From the NCBI GenBank assembly GCA_023052935.1, contig CM041298.1:65621838-65685837 (forward strand): a DNA stretch of 64,000 bases, in the 5' to 3' direction. Shown here piece by piece: positions 23,851 to 34,400 of this stretch (the stretch's first letter is position 1; each line of letters begins with the position of its first letter). This stretch comes from Piezodorus guildinii (lineage: Eukaryota > Arthropoda > Insecta > Hemiptera > Pentatomidae). The position numbers and the translations under genes are program-made. The notes under the pieces are model-generated. The model did not search any database and was not told the DNA's origin. It worked only from the letters and a program-made list of their open reading frames with translations.

Positions 23851-26800
23851 ATATATATGCTTTTGATTTTATGAAACCATTTTATCTTTTTATTAAACTA
23901 AAATTTGTATTATGGGAGCGGCGTGGTCTAGTGGATAGAGTGCTAGTCTACTGTGCTCCGGGTCCTGGGTTCGAATCCCGGTTGTGACGGAATATTATTT
24001 ATTCTGTTATTTCAGCCGGGGGGCGATCCTGGGGTATGGAGACCCTCCTGGGGCAGACCCAGCCTCTATAAAGTGGGTACCCAAAAATAGGGAAAAAACC
24101 TGGCGGATGAGCAAAGAGCTGAGTTCTCGGCCAAATCACCTCATTGCACAGCCTTTGGCCTTGAAACAGTACGAATCTCTATATGTACTGAGCCCAAGAC
24201 TATTCAAATTTTGTATTATGAATTTTGTTGTTAGGGCTGATATGATTGAATAAAAACTAAATGATCTTTTGCTGTTTTATATTTATACATATTTTATAAC
24301 TTTATCTACTTTCAAGTTCTCTCTATTGCTAGGAATATCTTCTTTTGTTATTTTTTCTGTTTAGTAATTTTTCACCCAAAATTTCTATTAATAAAAACAT
24401 ACTTACAGGCGAAACAAAAAAACTAGAAGTTGCTATTCTGGGAAATATAGTCGCTTTAGAGGACTGTGGCAGCCATGTGTTAATAACTGGAAGAGAGATT
24501 AGTTCCTGTTATGCATTGAAACGAGCCCTACTCTCTTCTCTGCCAGGAGCCAAAGAGTTATCTCTTCCCCTTGAGTCAATGAAGCAGCTGGAGGTATATC
24601 TTAATTAATTAATAGCATCTTAATTAATTATGTTCATTTTTTCTTTAGGCCAGACATATTATTTTACATTTCAACTCGTATACCTGTTATAATGGACCCA
24701 GTCCCAGGATAAAATTATTTTCTATTCTATTCTACTATCTTGATTCTTTGTATTGCTAAATTTTCAGCAAAAGTGAGCCCCAACGTTAGTATTATTTTAT
24801 ATAACAGGAAAGTTCTGATTAAAAGGGTTAATACAAAATGTTGAGGGGTAAATGAGAAGAGACAAATTGGATAGTACAAACAAAATAAAATCATTGAATT
24901 AAACAATGATTGGTGCTTATTTCTAACAAAGAAGATAACTCTAAGAGCACTCAAAGTACAAGAAAAAAATTCTCGTGAATAATTGTGGAACCAAGGATCT
25001 TACCAGTTGGAAGGTGATGGTATAAACCAAATTGCGAACTCTACCAACACTTAGAAAACCTCACAGATGCCATCAGAAGGATACTTTGACTTTCTACGGC
25101 AATCTGTACAGAATGGACCATCACAGGCTATTCCATAAGATCTGTAGATTAGCCAACAAGGGAAAAGCCACTGGATTATAGTGGATCAAACAAGTTGATA
25201 GGGATCTTGCAGAACTTAATATTGAGCAAGATACCATCAACGGTAGATGTCACTACAACCTAACCATTCAAACAAGACCCTTCCTTACGTCCATTCCAGA
25301 AGTTAAGCCCAACGCATCCATGAAATGGTCTGAGGAACATAAGGTAGAGTTCAGCCGAAAAATGAAGGAATACTGGGCCAGCAGAAAAGTTAAAGGTATC
25401 AGCAGGAAAGCAACCGCCTAACAATCAACTAGAAACACCAGAAGTGGAAAACAGCAGATATAAATGCAAGCACTGTGGTCCTTAGATGACTAAAAAAAAA
25501 ACAATGATTGGGAAAATATGTGCGACTTTTCATTTTTGTCCTAGACTTACTACATTTACTCACAGACCATTTTGCGGGACTTGATTATTTGGACCCTAGA
25601 GACCCAAAAACATGTATTCCGGTGAAAACTCCAATTAAAAAATTTCATGATTGTAAAACTTTCTTTTACTACATATTTCATATTCATAGGTTAAAACATA
25701 GGTAAGTACTTGAATCAGCAAGGCACTTTAAGCAACCATTCAGCATAACAGACTAAAATGTTTTTAAAGAAGCAATGACATGAATATTAAAGATAAAATC
25801 TTAAGGAAAATAATCCTTAATATATACAATATATAAAAAGAATTCAAAATAATTAAGTAACTTAATTAATTTTCAAGACTTAAAAGATAATATTTTTAAA
25901 CTTTTTTAAAATAATTATTAAAGTTAATAAAGCATTCCAGCAATGTCTTATTTTTTTAGTTTATATTAAAGTAATCACGATAGCTTTGTAAAATGATTTG
26001 AAATAAATCACAGTGTATCGTAATTGATATGTTGATTTCCAAAAGGTGCTGCTTAAGGACATTTTTTGTGAAATTGATGGCATATTTGAATTCTCATCAT
26101 TTAGTTTTATCTAAATCTTTTATTTCATTTTATCTAATGAACACTCAAGTCCTTTAAAACAGCGATTTATAAATGCCATTATTTTCTAAAGGTACCAATT
26201 ACTCACTTAGTTTCGTTTCTAATCATACTAAAACATTTCATTTCATAACTTTAGAATAGTAAAAAAAAATTCTATATTTCAATGTGAAAAGAATCAAATA
26301 TTTTGATTTAATAATATAGTATTGATAGATTTTCGTAAGATGGAAAAAGTAAAATTTTCTAGAATGGATATAGTATCTTTTAGGAATTGTCTCAATTGCT
26401 CCAAGGAATATATATTACTTTAAACTTTTTTCTATTTCCTTTATTAAAAAAAAAAAAAAAAAAAAAATCTGGAGTTCAACACATGACTTTCACTTAGCTC
26501 AGTTGTTGAAATCAATTTAAGAACTTTTAATTAAAGTCAAGTTAAAAGAGTTGAAAAAAGGTTAGAGAATTAAATTGAGTTTCAATGGAATCTATATTTT
26601 CAGATTAAATAATTTAACAATAGAAATTATTATTTACAAGAATGACAAAGTTTTATCTGCTTTTCATCACTATCCATTATATTATACTACATTGTGTATG
26701 AGATAACATTTTTTTCTAAAATCTTTAGCTTTCTCATGATATATTACACATCTTTTGTTAAAAAAAAAAAAAAACTACCTAAAAAATATATTTGATTTTT

Positions 26801-27221
26801 TTCTCGTAAATTGTTAAGAGGTGCTGTAACATCTCATGCATTAACGCTTCTAAAATATGAAATTTTAGTTATATACTACTAATCATTTTCGAGCTAGACT
26901 TACCATAGACACACACACCTTTTTGACTTGGTCATTGGTACCACAAAAGTTGTATTTCCAGTGAAAACTCGAATTCAAAAATTTTCATGATCCTTTGCTA
27001 TATTTTTTATACATAGGGTAAATGAAAATACTAAACTAAGGTACAATTAAAAGATAAAATTAGAAAACCAATTTTATTTTTTCTTAACTCATTAATTTAC
27101 TTTATTCCAGATTTTTGAAAGAACAGCTGATCTGCATCAGCATGAAAATCCATCTATTGAAGAACTTGAGAAGTTGCGAGAAAGTTTCAGAAAATGCATT
27201 ACATCACATTTGAAGGCATAA
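11257..27221 (+). CDS. FAAP100: FAAP100-like Fanconi anemia core-complex subunit
   Basis: FAAP100 joins FANCB and the E3 FANCL in the module that monoubiquitinates FANCD2/FANCI during interstrand-crosslink repair. Ten exons join in phase: 11257-11442, 11551-11657, 13271-13517, 14132-14342, 16154-16369, 18222-18485, 19670-19956, 22890-23161, 24365-24593, 27111-27221, giving 709 residues (human about 880). Residues 1-345 look like a beta-propeller with strands such as GLFIVSMPEGNILIVD and TTLALSKNGELYIIYD. A coiled coil follows (about 355-400, KLEKVNKDLLECD), then a beta domain (about 410-515, WNLFISLSVGP ... VKLIYSNIPEF). Next is FKWLLDHSKP, a domain with GETKKLEVAILGN, and a C-terminal helix (EELEKLRESFRK). 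This order and many local residues follow vertebrate FAAP100 from memory. FANCB shares the architecture and is the main alternative. TAA directly precedes the start ATG. Confidence 0.7.
12150..12440 (+). repeat. tRNA-derived SINE, family A, copy 4
   Basis: The head TCATGATCTAGTAGAGCTGT and weak B box GATTTGAGTCC are followed by GAAGTGGGTACCCGAAAATT and CTGTATATGTACTAAACCC, ending GTAGAGGCACAGGTTTTT. It is diverged and lies in the FAAP100 intron 11658-13270. I saw nothing clear in the rest of that intron. The GC-richer stretch 12650-12990 may be an old LINE end, unproven. Confidence 0.7.
14604..15400 (+). mobile_element. Mariner element, internally deleted, intact ends
   Basis: The terminal inverted repeats TTGGGTTGTTTTACATGAAA (left) and the matching right end ACATTTCATGTGACACAACC CAA are flanked by TA on both sides, the mariner target. 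The left part encodes a transposase N-terminus (METCDFRVIFLYEFKLGHSA, WFAKFSADLENLPRGRPP). The right part encodes the C-terminus (NYHLFRNLDNF-like, then SWEKCVEKEGKYFE-like). The centre with the catalytic aspartates is gone, so it is non-autonomous. It lies in the FAAP100 intron 14343-16153. Confidence 0.85.
15401..16153. other. Remainder of FAAP100 intron 4, no feature seen
   Basis: Two overlapping chance frames (about 15419-15817) occur, but no motif, repeat family or splice context supports them. Confidence 0.4.
16663..17672 (+). repeat. Element X copy with doubled left end
   Basis: The left terminus occurs twice in a row: AAAAATCTGGTTCACGCAGC at 16668 and AAAAAATCTAGTGTGGGCAA at about 16747, each followed by ACTTT-CACTTACCTCC-like bases. 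The right end is TTATAGGTTAATGAAAGTAA. Internal landmarks AATGGTATATTATA, GGTGCAAAATGCATGGTATA and ATCGCAATACTTTCCCTTAC are all present. The frame through KRCKMHGIKWLFWLANFDEK is open, as is a later one through LDLKDPKTCISVENWNSK. It lies in FAAP100 intron 5. Confidence 0.75.
18507..19405 (-). mobile_element. Mariner element with perfect-looking inverted ends
   Basis: The left end TTGGGTTGATGCAAAATTAA and its complement at 19379-19405 are flanked by TA. The copy looks young: the ends match base for base over about 26 bases and the transposase frame is open. It begins only 22 bases after the donor of FAAP100 exon 6. Confidence 0.92.
18584..19216 (-). CDS. Mariner transposase, in-frame internal deletion
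   Basis: The product is a truncated mariner transposase of 210 residues; full-length members have about 345. The chosen start is MSKCDFRQIYFYEFKLG, the usual mariner N-terminus; the frame stays open 36 codons upstream without support. The N-terminal helix-turn-helix part (CTVQRWFQKFRRGDFDLEDK) is present. The sequence jumps from REMAAELGT straight to QKLQRLCPALMNRKGP, which removes the first catalytic aspartate region (TCDEKW-type). HDNARPH and YSPDLSPTDFHFF, with the other two acidic residues, remain. The enzyme should be unable to cut but could still bind the element ends. Confidence 0.85.
   Translation of the reverse strand: MSKCDFRQIYFYEFKLGRSAAQTARNINEVWGQGAINDCTVQRWFQKFRRGDFDLEDKEGRGRHLALDNDQLRSKVEEDPTKTTREMAAELGTQKLQRLCPALMNRKGPILLHDNARPHVAQPTLRRLHELGYEVLQHPPYSPDLSPTDFHFFRHLDNFLREKNFQNQDDIENSFRDFIESRDSDFFSGGIRKLVERWQKCIDSDGNYFD
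20145..20425 (-). repeat. tRNA-derived SINE, family A, copy 5
   Basis: On the minus strand, GGTCCTAGGTTCGAAACC-like head sequence is followed by GAATATTATTTATTCTGTTA, CCGTGGGGTGATCATGGGGT and the tail that ends in CCTCTACAACCC on plus. It lies in FAAP100 intron 7. Confidence 0.8.
20426..22889. other. FAAP100 intron 7, mostly unassigned
   Basis: A short stretch at about 21745-21905 (plus) reads ERKFHNKLLGHPNKRIQDMA and RRRLRRSWMRHLL, resembling the C-terminal end of a LINE polyprotein. GC-richer patches at 20600-20900 and 22065-22200 may be old retroelements but have no readable motif. The rest is AT-rich DNA. Confidence 0.35.
23285..23575 (-). mobile_element. LINE 3' fragment (RT polyprotein C-terminus)
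   Basis: The minus strand reads MRKRHLKDYCRIMRLSNHRS followed by TKRIVKYI. This is the RxRLxFYGHxxRM...LTKKI pattern found after the reverse transcriptase domain of several LINE clades. Only this end is present. Confidence 0.55.
23750..23858. repeat. A-rich tract and (AT)n microsatellite
   Basis: A run of A with a few T leads into about 38 AT units, broken by two single-base slips near 23839 and 23847. It is expected to be highly length-variable. Confidence 0.95.
23913..24215 (+). repeat. tRNA-derived SINE, family A, copy 6 (best preserved)
   Basis: The head GGCGTGGTCTAGTGGATAGA and GGTCCTGGGTTCGAATCCCG form clear A and B boxes of RNA polymerase III. The body includes ATTATTTATTCTGTTATTTC, GGGGTATGGAGACCCTCCTG, AAAGTGGGTACCCAAAAA and TCTATATGTACTGAGCCCA. 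The copy is useful as the family reference. It lies in FAAP100 intron 8. Confidence 0.9.
24975..25430 (+). mobile_element. LINE 3' fragment (RT polyprotein C-terminus)
   Basis: One frame reads RRILRLYGNLYRMDHHRLFH followed by KICRLANKGKATG, then WIKQVDRDLAELNIEQDTIN. After these come a Pro-rich end and KMKEYWASRKVKG. This is the tail of a non-LTR retrotransposon polyprotein with one or two stops. The 5' part is missing. Confidence 0.65.
25505..25705 (+). repeat. Element X, 3' end only
   Basis: It matches the last 200 bases of element X, including the LDPRDPKTCIPVKT reading and the ACATATTTCATATTCATAGG end. It immediately follows a LINE fragment. Confidence 0.6.
26459..27035 (+). repeat. Element X, shortened copy
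   Basis: It starts AAAAATCTGGAGTTCAACAC, followed by ATGACTTTCACTTAGCTC, and ends CATAGGGTAAATGAAAATAC. The middle, with GGTGCAAAATGC, is deleted. It ends 76 bases before the last FAAP100 exon. Confidence 0.65.
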
Positions 27222-27427
27222 TTATATATATTTGTATATACTTTTACCTTGAAAAGAAGAGATATTTTTTATATATCATCTGAAGATGTCGTCAACCAGG
27301 TTTCATTTTAAATTGTCTCTATTTAAGGAAAAGGAAAAATATTACAGGACTGTGTTGATATGATACAAATATGTTTTAAAATTCATTTTTATTTTGTACA
27401 AATATTAAATACGCATTATATAAAAAT

Positions 27428-27433
27428 AATAAA
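27428..27433 (+). terminator. FAAP100: Candidate poly(A) signal of FAAP100
   Basis: AATAAA lies 206 bases after the stop codon in an AT-rich tract. Because the sequence is so AT-rich, chance hexamers are common. Confidence 0.35.
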
Positions 27434-28404
27434 TTAAAGTTCATATACATTTGTATTTTCAAATTATAAATAACATCATTAAAATACAACTATTTTATTT
27501 TATAGTTTTTTTAGAAATGTTACGATTCAAAGTTCTTTTAATACATAAAATATGGACAAAAACAAACATACTAATGCGCTTGGGTGTTCTAAATTCTATA
27601 GGAAATCTGAAAATTTTATTTGTTCGCAGTATATACAGGACCCATGCTCAGGCTCACAATCAAAATGAATCGTGAGAGGATACATATTGAATTAAGTAGC
27701 GACTTTAAATTGAAGTCTGGGCAAAATAATACAATAAAATATACTATATCACATTATGCTTAAAATAATGAAATGAATACAAATATTCAATTATTTCAAC
27801 ATTAGGCTACATGACTGTTATTGAATCATTTTATGGAAGACGAGTACTGGTGAGCGTTATGATACAGCGTTGAGTATTCAATATAAATGAGGGCTTAGTT
27901 AAAACTTATCTAAAAGCACACGTTATTTACTTAATATTATTATTGTACATAAAATAGCATCTTTAAATGTATCACAAACCTTGACTAAATTGTCTTTTTA
28001 TTTATCACATTACAAATATAAACATTTTTTTTTACAATTAGTTCATAAATGGACAAATTACGATAGTTTCCACTCTGATCGCTAAAATTTTGAGATTCTA
28101 ATAACTTTCAACATATTTAAAGAAGGTTTAATCCTTCTGAAATAGATCACACTTAAAAACTTTTTTTTACTAAAACATTCAGGATTATTTTTTACTTAAA
28201 ATAGTTAAAAATAAATTGTCAGCCTTTAAAATTCAGTTAGGCTGAACAATGAAATATGTTCAGACATATTAAATACATTTATATAATTAATATAATTTCC
28301 AACATGAAAAATTAAGTGATGTCCCTGAGAACAAGGTTAACAAACATTCTATAAATGAATGAGACTATTCGAACCAAAGTGGTGAAGATTACCGCCCACA
28401 CACG

Positions 28405-28453
28405 TCATACTAATCTTCGGCTGTTCACAGACCATAATCGACAGGTATTATCA
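28405..28453 (-). CDS. KIF21: KIF21 alternative terminal exon, distal
   Basis: The acceptor GTTTCAG is followed by 49 bases ending in TGA. Joined to the same phase-2 donor, it reads NDNTCRLWSVNSRRLV and gives HIFTAANDNTCRLW, a better WD40 finish than the proximal exon. It resembles the KIF21A-type ending (DDRTVRIW, from memory). It lies 8.3 kb beyond the proximal exon and close to the convergent FAAP100 3' end. Confidence 0.75.
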
Positions 28454-31400
28454 CTGAAACAAAAAATAAATAAATAAATAAAAATAAAGAAGTTTATAAC
28501 AAACTAGACTTATTAGATTCATTCTTTGAATAAACCAAGCAGACAGAAAGTGTGAAAGCCCTAATGTTAATGTTTAGTTAACTAGGGTTATTACTGATTT
28601 AATAAAACTGAATACATGCCCTTTAACTCATAGAGCACATCATTAATCATTGAAAATTGGTATTTTTCATGTAGCTGAGAGTTCAAGCATTTAGGTGTAT
28701 GGATAATTAAGGTAGGAACTCTAGATTAATATATCAATGAAAACCTCTAGAGGATTGGGATTCTAAACTCCAAATTATGGAATAAAAATATTATATTGAA
28801 TATAGAAAAAAAATTATTCTTTTATCATAGTTGCGGACTATACTCAGCTGAAACGACCATAAAACAAACAGAGTCACAAAAAAATTATATTTACCCCATT
28901 ACTGATCAGAAAAGGTCTATAGTATAAGAACTGAAGAGTTGGTTGATTATCAACATTAGAACCAGCCTAATAACTAGAATCAGGGTTATGAATAATCACT
29001 CTCTTAATCTATCAAGCCAGGATAATAAATAAATAAACATCACAAAAATAATAATAATAAATTAACTTATAATTTTGATAGAGCTGTACTTTTTGACTTC
29101 TTATCTCAGCAGAATAAAAATCTTCTGATTAGGTCAAATTATCACTAGAGGAAACAGAGGAAAGTTTTTGAATAAAATTAAGAGTACAACATAAGTCCAA
29201 TATGACAGATATTACAGATCTGAGAATTTGGTTAAGTACAATCAGATCAAATGCTAAAGATGAACTTTCAAGTTTTTGTTTTCATCTAGGCCCCAAAAAA
29301 CAACACTTTGAGTGTGAATTATGAAATGAATACCTGAAATGAAGTTTGGTTTGTTTTCATCTACCCCCCCCCCCAAAAAAAACTTAGAGTATCAATTATC
29401 AACGCATGGATAAATCTTACCAATCATTAATTTGAAGTATTTTCGAATGTTTATTCTCATTAATGCTATTATCCTTAAGGGAGCAGCGTGGTCTATTGGG
29501 TAAAGTGGTATTCTACTATTCTCGAATCCCGGCTATGACTGAATATTATTTATTCAGTTAATTCAGCTGGTGGACGACCCTAGGGTATGGAGACCCTCTT
29601 TAAAGTGAGTAGCCAATTGGGGAAAAATCCTGGAGGCTGAGTGTGATCAAGGCCTAATCACCTCATTACACAGCTGTTGGCCTAGAAACAGTACAAATCT
29701 CTATATGTACTGAGCCCAAGACCCTTTATAGGTTGCAGAGGTATAGGTTTTTAATTTTTTTTTATGCTATTATCTTTATCAGGGAAATTAGTAACGGACA
29801 TGAAACGATTCATCATGCTGATAAACAATATTTTTTGTTTCAAATTTAAAATGTAATGTCACCTGCATGCGCACTAAGGAAAGAAGAAGAAAGGGAGAGA
29901 AAAACACCATCTTTTTTGTTGAACAGGCAGGATAAATTTCTTGTATGATAAAACAGCTCAGGAAAGATGCTTGGACACACAAATATAGTCAGCATGATGG
30001 AGGTGGTGAAGAAAGACCACAATGAAATATTCTTTTACTAGTTGCTTGTATTGCTGCGCTAACATTTGGACTCTCACTCTAGGTCATCTTGAGGATTCAG
30101 TCAGATCTAAGACTATCATTGTTTGTTTTTTTATCACCACCCAGACTATTTTCCTCCTCACTTTCCCAAAAATCATATAATGTTATTTATAATTATTATT
30201 GATATTTATTATACCATTGTTGTGATCTTCCTCCTTCAATCACCCTGAAGATGGTCTAAAATTTAGGCCCAAATATAGGCACAAATAAATTAAGTGTTTT
30301 GATGACTGCATCCCCAAGCAACTTCTCGATATTTATTATAGTACAAATGTCATTAAAAAAATAAAAATGATTCGCCACTAGAAACATCTAAAGCAAGAAA
30401 AATCTGCCTCTAATGCAAAAAAAAATAAGGCACTACACTATGGTAGTAAGACCTGTATGTCAATGTACATAGTTTCTTTCCATTTCTTTAACTCAAGGAA
30501 GCTAAATATATTTTTACATATTTAAATAGGCATTCTGTACTACCATTAACTTTATTCAATCTTCTAATATTTATTTACATTTTTTTTTCATTCTAATATA
30601 TATTTTAGTAGCTTAATGTTACATGTCAAATGCTTGACTTGACTTGAAGTAGTGAGCCAATAGTCAAGCAGTTAACATGTAGCACTGAGCTACTGAAATG
30701 TGTATAAGAATGACGAAAACATAATAGTCTTGAAAATTGGGACAAAACTCTGAAACATCAAAGAAAAAAAGATGTAAATAAGTTATAAAAGAATAAATAA
30801 AGTTAATGGAAGTACAGAATGCCTATTTAAATATGTAAAAATATATACAGTTTAGTATATGCCTGATAGTCAGCCTAGAGAAAATCCTAGAGCCTCGAGA
30901 AAATCCTGAAGATTGAGAGGAAAATTCTGAGTAGGATTCACAGACCAAAACAACCCAAGAGAGATACAGACAAAAATCCAATGAAGAAATATACAGGAAT
31001 TTGGAGGATCTGAAAACAGTCACCACGACCAGGAGACTGAGGTTCTACGCGCACATGGTTAAAATGAAAAATAAAAGATAAAACAAGAAAACTTTTGACA
31101 AAATCTGCAGCTTTAAAAGTATAAGGATGGTATGTTAAACAAATAAAAGAGGAACAGGGCTGGCAAAATTCATGGATAAAGACTGAGAGCTTAGACTGAG
31201 GAAGAGCGAGAAGAAAAGTCTGGGAAGATGAGACAGTATTGGAGTGGAAGGAAGGTAGAAGGTGTGATGAAGAATTGGTAATGTCATTCGCATGGTCCTA
31301 GTTGGCTGATTTGTGTAAAAGGTAAGCATATTGAAAAAAAACTATAAAAAAAACAAAAAAATAAACACCTGCCTGATGCAAAATATGATGGTAGCTTTCA

Positions 31401-34400
31401 ATTGAAATAGTGTATCAATAGAAATGGATAAAAGTAGCATAGTAGCTAAGAAGAAAGCAGCCAGAAGTAAGTGTATTAACAAAAGTTGATAAGAGAAAGG
31501 CAGCGCTGACAAAGTATTTTGAGTCACATGGAGGTACAAATAATTCGCTATACGATATCTTATATTACATCTATTCACAATCTCTTTATCTTTGTAGATT
31601 CAGGATCAAATATATCATCTAACAGGTTCCTTATTGCCAACGCTGGATAGTGATATTCATAGTTAAGACAGAACGACAACTATCTGGTAAGCTAGCAATT
31701 AACATTTATAACTGATTTAAAAATTGTAAATTAAATAAAAAATAAAGACAATCATATTATAAAAATCAATATAGGTATTTATTTTGATGATACGTATTTT
31801 CAAAATTATAATAATACTAGTGGATTTGCCGCTGCTTCCCACAGGTGCAATATGGATGAGGTGTCATTTATGTTTAAAAATCTCTGTCTGGCCGATTTAG
31901 AGTTTATATCTTTGGGAGTTTTATTTTATCCTAACGAAAAGTGCAATTATCAAAACAATATTTTTATTTTATAAAGCCTATACATTATATTTAATCAGTG
32001 GCTAAAATGATAAACACAAATCAAAATTAGTCAAGTTTATTTATTTATTATTTTAAAGTGAAGCACACACAACGGAAACTATAATTTTCAAATAAAAACA
32101 ATGTTTAATTGCTATGTATTTATTCAAAAACTATAGAAATAACAAAAGTTACTATCCTATTAGGTTTATAACTATTTAATATTCCAAAAAAAGCTATCAT
32201 AACCTCTCTCTTTTCCAATAACATATGTTCATTAGTTTATGAGCTTAAAATAACTTTATATCAACTTTTACAATTTCTTTAGTTGCATATTAACTTTTCT
32301 AAAAGCTTGTGCTTTCCAACGGTATATTATACGTCTATATTACTACTTATAATTCAGGAATGATTTTTTGATGACCTGGATACAGAAAACTTATTTTTCC
32401 CATTTAAAGAAAGTCTAAATGGCAATGCATTTTACTTTTAAACCCTTCAGGAAACAATTACCTAAATTAAAAAACCAAATCAAAATCCGTCCAGTGTTTA
32501 GAAGGAGTTCGCGGAAACTATAATCGCGTTATCATATATTACTATTACAAAGCTTATTGTCTGTAGAAATGCATTAAGCAAACTATCACAAAAAGGCCCC
32601 AAATACTACCCACGATTTCTGAACTTACCAGGATAATATTAGATGATTATATCATTAACTATCGGACTTGAAGTAATCAATTACATTAAAAAGGAAATAA
32701 ATAAATGAATGAATAAAAATATAAATGAAGGAATAAAAATAAAATTCGAGAGCAGACAGTTTTTATTATAAAAACACACAAAGGAGGAGGAAATCAATAC
32801 ATGATAAAAAGAAAAAAACAGAGAATGTCTTTTAATATCTTTATGACTGAACATCTAAAAAGAGAACAGTTGTTGAATAACACTGAACATGATTTTTTGT
32901 CTATTCTGCGTAACTATCTTTATTTTAAAGTAGCAATTTGTTATGATGAGAAATGATAACTTCTCAAATCGTTAAAATAACATAAATATATACAACTTAA
33001 AACTATTGTCATTATCAAAATTAAAAATGAATAATAACAATGTTAAAATATAAAACCTAATTATTAACCAATCATTTAATGACAATAGAAGACCCCATAA
33101 AATACTTTGGTAATGAATTATAGAAATATATGTTTCTACAACATTAAAATCATGGAAATTATTTTACCATATAGAATTAATCTTCCGATTGAAATACACA
33201 TTAAAATTAATTCAGTATAATTGTACTTTTATTAAAAATTAAAAATATTATGTTCTTAACAATTAAATAGAGATATAATCAAATATAAATATAATAATAA
33301 GGAACCTTATAAATAACAACAGCCAAGTAGGAAAAAGTTTTAAGATAAAACTGAGTTAAAAATTTAAAATATTTAATGGTATTTGGAAAATAGACAAATA
33401 TAACTTGTTTTACAAGTTTAAACTGTTGTCCTTAATACTATCAAATATTGTCAAAGATTGCGTGTGAGTAATTTTTTTTTGCAATTGATTAATAGTTATA
33501 GACAAAGTAAATACTTTTCTTTTTACTCTTTACATTATCTAAACTTCACTAAAAACCCAAAACTTTATATTATTTTGGATTAGAAAGTTAGCTACATAGA
33601 TAAAACTGTTAACAATTTATAATGTAACTGTTGTAACTATATTTTTTTCTTCTCAAGATTATAAAAAGCTGGTCTGAGGAGGAAATATGCTCTGTTGTTC
33701 TTACATAAATTTAAAACAGGATTAATATAAGGCTTTCATTAATTAATTATTTCTATACAAAATAAAATAAATACAAAACAGAATCATGTGTACTCACAAT
33801 TTAAATAACTAAATAGCTTAATCACCCCAAAAATATTTATTTTTTTGTGGAACGGTACCAAGAATGAGTAATTTCACATAATTGACAATTTAATTGCTTT
33901 ATTAACCATTAATAATTAATTGAATCATCAATCTTGTAATAATTGTTGAATGCATAAAACCCCCTAACAATTGACCAATAAACTATTGTCATATGAAAGA
34001 TTAATGAACTTCAGTATTGTAATAAAATAACATTCATTCCTTGGCACTCATTTGATATGTCACTCAATTAACCATTATTTCAGCCATATAACACAACCTT
34101 ATTTTTAAATTATTTGATAAAATAAATAAATTTAATAACAATAAAATGTCATTTATGTAGCTAATTGCAATTTAAAATAACATTTTCCAAATTAAATTTT
34201 ATCAAAAAATAGCATAAGAAATGGTTAAGGCATTATAATTTTTTTTTTTTTTTAATACCATAAACAGCCTGAAATAAATTGAGTATATGGATAACAGTTA
34301 AAGTACTAATGACATGACTATTTTTATAATTAAAAAATTCAAAAAATAAGTTTTTCTTTCCAATTATAAAGTTATCAATTCAAGGTACTAATAATTACAC

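Noticed and set aside
23914..23985. tRNA gene at the head of SINE copy 6 and similar heads elsewhere
   Set aside because: The tRNA-like heads are fused to the same 200-base body in every copy, so they are SINE promoters, not tRNA genes.
23565..23987. 140-codon frame with Ile-Tyr repeats
   Set aside because: It is translation of the (AT)n microsatellite running into SINE copy 6.
11257..27221. FANCB as the identity of the ten-exon gene
   Set aside because: FANCB has the same general architecture, but the local matches around LALSKNGELYIIYD, the beta domain and the C-terminal helix are closer to FAAP100. I keep it as the alternative.
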